Shown: positions 21,776 to 28,922 of the stretch, piece by piece
How positions within the stretch are numbered: the stretch's first letter is position 1
How the letters are laid out: every line of letters starts with the position of its first letter
Origin: Diplonema japonicum
Taxonomy: Eukaryota > Euglenozoa > Diplonemea > Diplonemida > Diplonemidae
Length of the DNA stretch: 64,000 nt
Direction: 5' to 3'
NCBI GenBank assembly: GCA_964019335.1
Contig: OZ025731.1
Location: forward strand, 250,501 to 314,500
The notes under the pieces: model-generated
Told to the model about the DNA's origin: nothing
Database searches by the model: none
The model's input: only the letters and a program-made list of their open reading frames with translations
Translations under genes and position numbers: made by a program

Positions 21776-21975
21776 NNNNNNNNNNNNNNNNNNNNNNNNN
21801 NNNNNNNNNNNNNNNNNNNNNNNNNNNNNNNNNNNNNNNNNNNNNNNNNNNNNNNNNNNNNNNNNNNNNNNNNNNNNNNNNNNNNNNNNNNNNNNNNNNN
21901 NNNNNNNNNNNNNNNNNNNNNNNNNNNNNNNNNNNNNNNNNNNNNNNNNNNNNNNNNNNNNNNNNNNNNNNNNNN
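21776..21975. other. Assembly gap, 200 N
   Basis: Exactly 200 undetermined bases lie between G/A-rich and A-rich low-complexity sequence. The length is a typical scaffold placeholder, so the true distance is unknown. An exon could be hidden here. Confidence 0.99.
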
Positions 21976-22066
21976 AAAAAAAAAAAAAATCCAAAGTCTT
22001 TCTGAACTCCCGCGGTATAATAAAAAAAAAAAAAAAATTTAAAAAAAAAGGGGGGGGAGGGGAAAT

Positions 22067-22309
22067 ATGACATCCATTGTCCCTGAGACGCCACCCAGTA
22101 CATGGTCTGAGGTGGTGCCCTCGGTTGTTGCTGGGGCTGTGTGTGTCTGTGTTCTGCTTTGTTGCGCGGTTTTTTTCTTGATGAGAGACCGGTGCCACAC
22201 AGCCAGGGGTACGGGACATAAACTGCTATTGGACTGTGATGATGCCGTTTCCTTGGCAGACTGCAACGAGAAGCCTGAGCCTCATGTTCCTGAAGAGTAC
22301 CATGTATAG
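22067..22309 (+). CDS. Small single-pass membrane protein or orphan receptor tail, 80 aa
   Basis: The frame reads a Pro/Glu-rich stretch, one clear transmembrane helix (VVPSVVAGAVCVCVLLCCAVFFLM) at about 16-39, a basic stop-transfer residue pair and an acidic cytosolic tail. There is no signal peptide. Composition and order match the C-terminal anchor and tail of the LVIVD proteins 1.3 kb downstream (whose anchor reads MVLVSVVAGVLLCGAASFVLL), and it lies just after the assembly gap. It may therefore be the last exon or remnant of another family member whose ectodomain is missing or in the gap. A T run follows the stop. Confidence 0.5.
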   Translation: MTSIVPETPPSTWSEVVPSVVAGAVCVCVLLCCAVFFLMRDRCHTARGTGHKLLLDCDDAVSLADCNEKPEPHVPEEYHV

Positions 22310-22745
22310 TTGATTTTTTTTTTTTTTTTTTTTTGTTAACCTCGTCATTTCAATAGACTGAAAACGTGTCAGTTTAATTTTTCTCTCTTTTTTTTTTCTT
22401 ATTTTATTTTATATTTTTTTTTTTTTTATTTGTTTCGCAGAGTTGATTCTTCATCACTAGCATTACAAACTGTGTATTGTTTAGCTATAAATAACTTACT
22501 GCACGGGAAACACACCTTTTTTTTTTTTTTTTTTTTTTCCACGCCCTGAACTTCTAAAATCCGTCTCGTCAATCCTGTGCTTGCACTAAAGGAGTGCCAA
22601 AACGGGTATTCGATTTATAAGACGTAGTAATCTTTCTTCTTTTTTTTTTTTTTCTTCTTTTTTTCGATCAAGAGATAGATTGAGACTCTTCAGGCGTCCT
22701 GTCACATACCGCAGGTACCCTTAAATGTCTCTTTTTTTTTTTCTG
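22310..22745. repeat. Spacer
   Basis: T runs are separated by short unique islands (22440-22520, 22545-22640, 22670-22730). No ORF or RNA gene is recognised. Confidence 0.6.
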
Positions 22746-23046
22746 GGTGGTGGGGATAACATGGAAATATAAGAAGTACATCAGATGTGTTGTTCGCTGT
22801 TGACCTCCTCGTCGGTCATCACCGGTAGCGCCCGAGTGGAAGAACGTAACGCAGATGCTCAGGGTGACGAACAGGCAGCAAACTTCACGAGCGCAGAATC
22901 TTGGTCACCCGGGACGCCCCGGCTAGGGTTGAGCACACCGCACGCATTAAGGACACGACGCGGAACGCAGAAGAAGCTACTGCTAGGCCGAGGAGCGCCC
23001 CCTGTAATCAAGTAGGTAGTTCGTGCTTCATTGCACGCTTAACGCC
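22746..23046. repeat. 301-bp dispersed repeat, copy 1
   Basis: The block is the same length as 39867-40167, and I counted three differences. Partial diverged copies lie at about 48566-48630 and 45605-45702. It is GC-rich compared with its surroundings and begins GGTGGTGGGGATAAC. A 76-codon ORF crosses it in both main copies but has no protein-like features. The element type is unknown; a SINE-like or retroelement-end sequence is possible. Confidence 0.8.
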
Positions 23047-23068
23047 ACCTAGTGTTGCAATCAAAGCC

Positions 23069-23107
<39 letters not shown>

Positions 23108-23578
23108 CCCTTCCTTTATCAAAAAAAAAAAGGAACGCTTGGCAGCGTTATGCGTTTTGTCGGGGGAGGGGGAGAAAAAAGTTTTCCTTTTTTCCGACCC
23201 GATTCGTTTTAGAAAAAAAAAAGAATCGGCTAATTGTTTGTGCAAGCCGGCTCTTTTAATTTTTGTTTCCTCGCGTGAGGGAGGGGGATAATTAAGAGGT
23301 TTACAATCATTCTCTCTTAGTTTATTCCTCCCGATGACTTGTGTGTTCGTGAGGGGGGGGGGGGGGGGGGGGGAGAGAGGTTGTGCCTTTAAAAAAAAAA
23401 AGCGAAAAAAGAAATGAAAAAAAAAACCCCTGTCGCCATGGTTTTAATGGTGGGGGGGGTTTTTTTTTTCTTCTCTCTCTCTCTCTCTTTTTTTCTTCTT
23501 TTCTTTTCTTCTTTGTTTCTTTTAAACCCCTCTTTTTTTTTTCATAATCCCCGCTTGACGACCAAAAGACGACAAAAA
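23047..23578. repeat. Spacer upstream of LVIVD gene A
   Basis: T, G (about 23 bases near 23348-23372) and A runs. ACCTAGTGTTGCAATCAAAG just after the 301-bp repeat recurs in part at 45675-45695. The frame open from 23414 is translated low-complexity DNA, not an N-terminus. Confidence 0.6.
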
Positions 23579-25654
23579 ATGTCCCTGCTCCTCCTATGCA
23601 CCTGGATCGGGGCAACTTCCATAATACCTCTCAGCAGCCTCGAGACAGCCGGTTACATACAAGACGTGAAGGTGGTGGGGGACATCCTGTACGCTGCTTC
23701 AAACACATCAGGGCTGATCATATTCGACGTGAGCACTTCTCCGAAACCCCGGAAACTGGCGACGTTCAGCATGCACGGAATGACATCCATCGACGTTGCA
23801 GGGCAAACCCTCTACACGGTGAAGGGGACCAGCATCATAGCCATCGATGTAACATTCCCGGAGGCCCCACTTCTCTTATCCGTCACGAAAACCAAACATT
23901 TTGCACGCGGCATCATGGTGGACAAACAATGGGCGTATGTGGTGGGCGATGGCGGCGTGACTGCGTTTGATGTGCGAAACCCAAGCAAACCTATCGAAGG
24001 CAGCTCATACTTGCACTATGGTGAGGCCTACACATCAGTGTTCGCTTCTGGGAACATAGTGTCTGCATGTAGTTCGATGCGAGGCGACATCGTGAACTTC
24101 GGCGTGACCCCTCCTCGCCGGGAGAGGGGGAACAACGTCCGCGGCGTGTGCCGCGGCTTCAACGGGACCATCTACGTGTCGCTGCGAGGGATCGTTATTC
24201 TCATCGACGTAATGAACCCGGCGTCATGGGCGGTAGTCGCGATCTCCCCCAGCACAGAGATTCACGCATTCGCCGTCTGGGACCACTACGTTGCCACCAC
24301 AGGCTACCACGGCCTTTACATGTTAAACCAAAGCAATCAAAAGTTAGACGATCCCAAGGATTACATCATCGGCCACCTCGATTCCATAAAATACGGATGG
24401 CAGGTGCGGGTCCACGAGGACATTGCCTACGTGGCGGAGGGGCCCAGGGGGGTGCAGGTGGTGGATATCAGTAACATCTCGAACCCGACACTCGTTGGTG
24501 GCTACAACCCGATCAGCGCAGACAGTCGGGACATCTTCGCACAGGGTGGCTATGCCTATCTCTCTGGACCCGTTGCAAGCTTGCAGGTTGTGGACATCAG
24601 CAACCCCAAGAAACCACTCCTTGTCGGCAGGCTTTATGATGGAACCGGGAGCTCTGTGCACGCTGTGGGGGCAACTGTCTACGTTGCTGGGGGGACGCAG
24701 CTCATGGTGATCGACGTGAGCGTCCCGTCAAGACCTGTGGTGCTGGGGCGGCGCTCTGTGAAGTGTGCGGCTGTCCACGTGGTGGGGACGACTGCTTACG
24801 TCGTGACCCTGCGTGACGGCTTTCAGATCCTTGACGTGAGCAGCCCATCGTCCATCAAACTTGTGAACTACCTCCCTTTCGACTACCTTCTGAAGGCAGC
24901 GCTCTTGGTGTCGAACAACATTGCATACGTCGTGTCGGACAGGCTAACCCTCATCAATGTGCAGGAGCCAACAGTGCTGGGGACTGCATGCAAGGGGAGC
25001 ACACCAAGTGGTGTGGATGTGGTGGGGACAACGGCGTATGTGGCTGTTCAGGATGGCGGCCTGCAGGTGCTCGATGTGAGCGACCCCTTACAACCCGCTG
25101 TGCTGGCATCAGGGTGCAAGGGGTGCAAGGCTGCGACAGATGTAAAGGTCCACAACGGGACGGCCTACCTCACAACAAAGCAGGGGATGCAAGCGGTGGA
25201 TGTGAACAAACCAAGGGCCTTGCGTCTGGTCGACACCTTCCTCAACAAGGAACGGGACCTGAAAGGGGAAGAGGGAGAGGAAGAGGAAGAGGAAGAGGAA
25301 GAGGCCACGACACTGTCCATATCCGATGGGGTTGCGTACGTGAGCCGCAACGGGTTGCACGTGTTTGGGCTTGTTGACAGTTACCCCTTTGTCCCTGAGG
25401 AGGAACCTGAAGGGAAGTCATCGGGAGAAGGAGCCATGGTGCTGGTATCTGTGGTGGCGGGTGTTCTTCTGTGTGGTGCGGCATCATTCGTTCTGCTGAA
25501 CAGAAGGCAACGTGCCAGATCCAAAGCCGGAGGAGGTAAGAATGATGATGGGTACGCTGAGGTAGAGCTATGTGTCTCTGACACAAAGTTTGAAGGGGAT
25601 GACTGTCAAATGTCTGAGCAGACGATCTCCTGTCACCGAGAACTGCACAATTGA
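23579..25654 (+). CDS. LVIVD-repeat surface protein A (tandem family member 1)
   Basis: The start is the ATG after ACAAAAA. The signal peptide is MSLLLLCTWIGATSIIPLSS. The ectodomain is a row of about 40-residue LVIVD repeats (pattern: V-x-V-x-G-x-x-A/L-Y-V-A...GLQVVDISNPxxPxLVG), expected to form a beta-propeller. A Glu tract from (GAG/GAA)n follows at about 565-572, then a transmembrane helix at about 619-640 and a 51-residue cytosolic tail, 691 residues in all. The first 276 nt, and 24371-25562, appear identical to gene B apart from one base in the first block. The centre (23855-24370) differs. N-glycosylation sequons are present. The role is unknown: cell-surface recognition or adhesion is inferred from architecture and the mosaic variation. 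Confidence 0.88.
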   Translation: MSLLLLCTWIGATSIIPLSSLETAGYIQDVKVVGDILYAASNTSGLIIFDVSTSPKPRKLATFSMHGMTSIDVAGQTLYTVKGTSIIAIDVTFPEAPLLLSVTKTKHFARGIMVDKQWAYVVGDGGVTAFDVRNPSKPIEGSSYLHYGEAYTSVFASGNIVSACSSMRGDIVNFGVTPPRRERGNNVRGVCRGFNGTIYVSLRGIVILIDVMNPASWAVVAISPSTEIHAFAVWDHYVATTGYHGLYMLNQSNQKLDDPKDYIIGHLDSIKYGWQVRVHEDIAYVAEGPRGVQVVDISNISNPTLVGGYNPISADSRDIFAQGGYAYLSGPVASLQVVDISNPKKPLLVGRLYDGTGSSVHAVGATVYVAGGTQLMVIDVSVPSRPVVLGRRSVKCAAVHVVGTTAYVVTLRDGFQILDVSSPSSIKLVNYLPFDYLLKAALLVSNNIAYVVSDRLTLINVQEPTVLGTACKGSTPSGVDVVGTTAYVAVQDGGLQVLDVSDPLQPAVLASGCKGCKAATDVKVHNGTAYLTTKQGMQAVDVNKPRALRLVDTFLNKERDLKGEEGEEEEEEEEEATTLSISDGVAYVSRNGLHVFGLVDSYPFVPEEEPEGKSSGEGAMVLVSVVAGVLLCGAASFVLLNRRQRARSKAGGGKNDDGYAEVELCVSDTKFEGDDCQMSEQTISCHRELHN

Positions 25655-25670
25655 GTGTTCATCTCGGTGA
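25633..25670 (+). promoter_or_regulatory. Conserved 3' hairpin of LVIVD gene A
   Basis: TCACCGAGA (25633-25641) pairs perfectly with TCTCGGTGA (25662-25670) around a 20-base loop. The same hairpin, including the loop, is found after gene B. Here the stop codon TGA lies inside the loop, so the stem codes for the last residues. A role in RNA 3' end formation or stability is a guess. Confidence 0.55.
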
Positions 25671-25841
25671 AAGATTCTGTGTGCTTAATCATTCACTGCT
25701 ACCTCCCTTTTTTGAGGGGAGGAACATCTTGACATGGCAGGCTCACCGCAACGAGTTCTTTGTGGACCTTAAAAGCGGATGTATCAGCTTCAAGGGTACA
25801 AGGACCCTGTGTACTTTAATTTCACCCTCCCCCTCTTTTAA

Positions 25842-26205
25842 CTCATAAAGGACCGCTGTTTTTTTTTTTTTTTTTTTTTTTTTTTTGGTCTAAAAGGCGA
25901 TTTTGAACCTTTTTTTTTCAGATACAAAAATAGAGTGGCGAGGGTGCGTGACTGTTATCTTTCACTACCCGAGTTCTGGAGCGCGAAACGACCGTGCATA
26001 TCAGCCCCGGACGCGACCAAACTTTAGTGGTAGAGCATTTGAGAGAAGCAACTCTTGCAAAGGGCATGCTACCTGGAGGTTCCGTGGAAATCGCGCAATA
26101 GGGCTCCTCTTTAAAGAGAAGAGCTGCAGAACCGCTAAGATTTGCTTAGAAAAATTAAAAAAAAAGTCTTTTTTTAGACTGAAATCAGTTCCGGTCCTTT
26201 ATGGG
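25842..26205. mobile_element. piggyBac-type MITE, 364 bp, between LVIVD genes A and B
   Basis: It is flanked by TTAA at 25838-25841 and 26206-26209, with 14-bp terminal inverted repeats (CTCATAAAGGACCG against CGGTCCTTTATGGG, one mismatch). It has no transposase. It contains a T run of about 32 and a non-repetitive core. Core bases near 26030 (TTTAGTGGTAGAGCATT) look like a tRNA A-box. Confidence 0.82.
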
Positions 26206-26209
26206 TTAA

Positions 26210-26412
26210 AATGAAAGAGGGAAAAAGAAAGGGAACCAAAAAAAAAGGCAAACCTGCAATCTGCCAAACCCCCCCCCCCCCCCCCCCCACGTGTATCCGT
26301 TTCATTGAAGACGAAACACCTGCTTATCTTGCTTAGTCTTTTTCTTGTGTTCTCTCGCAAGGGGAAAAGCTGTTTTTTAAAAAAAGTAGGACCACCAAAA
26401 AAAAAAAAGAAA
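26210..26412. repeat. Spacer upstream of LVIVD gene B
   Basis: It contains a C run (about 26268-26289) and an A tract immediately before the start codon. It shows no similarity to the sequence upstream of genes A or C. Confidence 0.6.
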
Positions 26413-28488
26413 ATGTCCCTGCTCCTCTTATGCACCTGGATCGGGGCAACTTCCATAATACCTCTCAGCAGCCTCGAGACAGCCGGTTACATACAAGACG
26501 TGAAGGTGGTGGGGGACATCCTGTACGCTGCTTCAAACACATCAGGGCTGATCATATTCGACGTGAGCACTTCTCCGAAACCCCGGAAACTGGCGACGTT
26601 CAGCATGCACGGAATGACATCCATCGACGTTGCAGGGCAAACCCTCTACACGGTGAAGGGGACCAGCATCATAGCCATCGATGTAACAGACCCCGAGGCT
26701 CCTGTTCTTTTATCCGTCACGAAAACCAGGAATTCTGTAACAAGCATCACAGTTGAGAGCCAATGGGCGTATGTGGTGGGCGATGGCGGCGTGACTGCGT
26801 TTGATGTGCGAAACCCAAGCAAACCTATCGAAGGCGGCACATTCTCAAAAGGCAGTTCTAAGTATGAGAAGTACACTTCGGTGTTCTCTTCTGGTAACAT
26901 CGTGTTCGTGTGCAGCAAGTGGTATTCCGACATCGTGAACTTCGGTGCCACCACCCCTCGCCTCGTGAAGAGGATTAGTAACGGTGGTGGCAGTAACTGT
27001 TATGGTGCTAAAGGGCTCTTCTACAGAACAACTTATAAACGCATTAACTATATCCAAGCGGATGGGAAGGTAAATCAGATCACTGTGGCGCGCTTTCCTG
27101 ATTACTTTCATGCACTAGACGTGGTGCATAACTCCATGGTCACGACAGGCTACCACGGCCTTTACATGTTGACTCAGTTCGAACAGGACCCACATGATTA
27201 CAGCGGCCACCTCGATTCCATAAAATACGGATGGCAGGTGCGGGTCCACGAGGACATTGCCTACGTGGCGGAGGGGCCCAGGGGGGTGCAGGTGGTGGAT
27301 ATCAGTAACATCTCGAACCCGACACTCGTTGGTGGCTACAACCCGATCAGCGCAGACAGTCGGGACATCTTCGCACAGGGTGGCTATGCCTATCTCTCTG
27401 GACCCGTTGCAAGCTTGCAGGTTGTGGACATCAGCAACCCCAAGAAACCACTCCTTGTCGGCAGGCTTTATGATGGAACCGGGAGCTCTGTGCACGCTGT
27501 GGGGGCAACTGTCTACGTTGCTGGGGGGACGCAGCTCATGGTGATCGACGTGAGCGTCCCGTCAAGACCTGTGGTGCTGGGGCGGCGCTCTGTGAAGTGT
27601 GCGGCTGTCCACGTGGTGGGGACGACTGCTTACGTCGTGACCCTGCGTGACGGCTTTCAGATCCTTGACGTGAGCAGCCCATCGTCCATCAAACTTGTGA
27701 ACTACCTCCCTTTCGACTACCTTCTGAAGGCAGCGCTCTTGGTGTCGAACAACATTGCATACGTCGTGTCGGACAGGCTAACCCTCATCAATGTGCAGGA
27801 GCCAACAGTGCTGGGGACTGCATGCAAGGGGAGCACACCAAGTGGTGTGGATGTGGTGGGGACAACGGCGTATGTGGCTGTTCAGGATGGCGGCCTGCAG
27901 GTGCTCGATGTGAGCGACCCCTTACAACCCGCTGTGCTGGCATCAGGGTGCAAGGGGTGCAAGGCTGCGACAGATGTAAAGGTCCACAACGGGACGGCCT
28001 ACCTCACAACAAAGCAGGGGATGCAAGCGGTGGATGTGAACAAACCAAGGGCCTTGCGTCTGGTCGACACCTTCCTCAACAAGGAACGGGACCTGAAAGG
28101 GGAAGAGGGAGAGGAAGAGGAAGAGGAAGAGGAAGAGGCCACGACACTGTCCATATCCGATGGGGTTGCGTACGTGAGCCGCAACGGGTTGCACGTGTTT
28201 GGGCTTGTTGACAGTTACCCCTTTGTCCCTGAGGAGGAACCTGAAGGGAAGTCATCGGGAGAAGGAGCCATGGTGCTGGTATCTGTGGTGGCGGGTGTTC
28301 TTCTGTGTGGTGCGGCATCATTCGTTCTGCTGAACAGAAGGCAACGTGCCAGATCCAAAGCCGGAGGAGGTAAGAATGATGATGGGTACGCTGAGGGGGA
28401 GCTATGTGTCTGTGAAGGAGGTGACTGTGAGATGTCTGAGGGTGATGCTCAGCAGGACGACCTTACAGAAGGTGACATCAAAACTTAG
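26413..28488 (+). CDS. LVIVD-repeat surface protein B (tandem family member 2)
   Basis: It has the same length (691 residues), signal peptide, repeat ectodomain, Glu tract, membrane helix and juxtamembrane region as gene A. The 436 nt from ATG to 26848 match gene C apart from one base. 27205-28396 appear identical to gene A. Between them about 356 nt are unlike either neighbour at most positions, although the LVIVD register is kept (for example SGNIVFVCSKWYSDIVNFG). The last ~30 residues of the tail differ from gene A and are acidic (EGGDCEMSEGDAQQDDLTEG). The A tract plus GAAA before ATG is the usual start context. Confidence 0.88.
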   Translation: MSLLLLCTWIGATSIIPLSSLETAGYIQDVKVVGDILYAASNTSGLIIFDVSTSPKPRKLATFSMHGMTSIDVAGQTLYTVKGTSIIAIDVTDPEAPVLLSVTKTRNSVTSITVESQWAYVVGDGGVTAFDVRNPSKPIEGGTFSKGSSKYEKYTSVFSSGNIVFVCSKWYSDIVNFGATTPRLVKRISNGGGSNCYGAKGLFYRTTYKRINYIQADGKVNQITVARFPDYFHALDVVHNSMVTTGYHGLYMLTQFEQDPHDYSGHLDSIKYGWQVRVHEDIAYVAEGPRGVQVVDISNISNPTLVGGYNPISADSRDIFAQGGYAYLSGPVASLQVVDISNPKKPLLVGRLYDGTGSSVHAVGATVYVAGGTQLMVIDVSVPSRPVVLGRRSVKCAAVHVVGTTAYVVTLRDGFQILDVSSPSSIKLVNYLPFDYLLKAALLVSNNIAYVVSDRLTLINVQEPTVLGTACKGSTPSGVDVVGTTAYVAVQDGGLQVLDVSDPLQPAVLASGCKGCKAATDVKVHNGTAYLTTKQGMQAVDVNKPRALRLVDTFLNKERDLKGEEGEEEEEEEEEATTLSISDGVAYVSRNGLHVFGLVDSYPFVPEEEPEGKSSGEGAMVLVSVVAGVLLCGAASFVLLNRRQRARSKAGGGKNDDGYAEGELCVCEGGDCEMSEGDAQQDDLTEGDIKT

Positions 28489-28500
28489 TTGCGCACGATG

Positions 28501-28538
28501 TCACCGAGAACTGCACAATTGAGTGTTCATCTCGGTGA
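28501..28538 (+). promoter_or_regulatory. Conserved 3' hairpin of LVIVD gene B
   Basis: TCACCGAGA (28501-28509) and TCTCGGTGA (28530-28538) form the same 9-bp stem and 20-base loop as after gene A, here wholly in the 3' untranslated region. Genes C and D lack it. Confidence 0.55.
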
Positions 28539-28719
28539 AAAGATTTATGTGATTTAATCAAAAATTCACTTCTACCTACGTTGGAGCAGATGGAGAGTAT
28601 AAGGTGGCTCAATGGGCTCAATAGGGACACTGGGCTGCACTTGAACTATGTGTCATTTGACTACGCCCACCCCACCGCTATTTTGACTGTTCAAAAATAT
28701 CGTTTTTTTTTTTTTTTTT

Positions 28720-28855
28720 GTTACAAATATTTATCTTTCAAAAAATGATTTTATAGCTATATGCAACTTGTGCCGAGCAAAAAACTTTCGCAGCTTTTTA
28801 AAAAACCTTTTTTGCTCGTGCGAACAACAAAGACATAGAGTAATAAAGAATTATT
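28720..28855. repeat. 136-bp dispersed repeat, copy 1
   Basis: It is nearly identical to 55162-55297 and is flanked by T runs in both places. Its core has an inverted repeat CGAGCAAAAAA/TTTTTTGCTCG. It lies only 67 bp upstream of the LVIVD gene C start. Confidence 0.8.
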
Positions 28856-28922
28856 TTTTTTTTTATTCTCTTTGTGTTTTTTCATACAAAAAAGAAAAAA
28901 GTGGAATCACAATAAAAAGATA

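Noticed and set aside
22785-23015. 76-codon ORF present in both copies of the 301-bp repeat
   Set aside because: Conservation is explained by near-identity of the DNA; there is no start context, motif or extension, and the degraded copies lose the frame.
23414-23578. Upstream in-frame extensions of LVIVD gene A (also 26305-26412, 28872-28922, 13652-13762, 15930-16355, 55796-56125)
   Set aside because: The extra codons translate homopolymers and are not shared by paralogues or families; the chosen ATGs give signal peptides or family N-termini.
24344-24661. Repeated minus-strand and alternative-frame ORFs over the LVIVD genes (also 25109-25360 and equivalents)
   Set aside because: They recur only because the underlying DNA is duplicated; codon pattern and domain evidence support the plus-strand LVIVD frame.
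26025-26110. Possible tRNA gene in the piggyBac MITE
   Set aside because: An A-box-like stretch is present, but the B-box is poor and I could not pair acceptor, anticodon and T arms convincingly.
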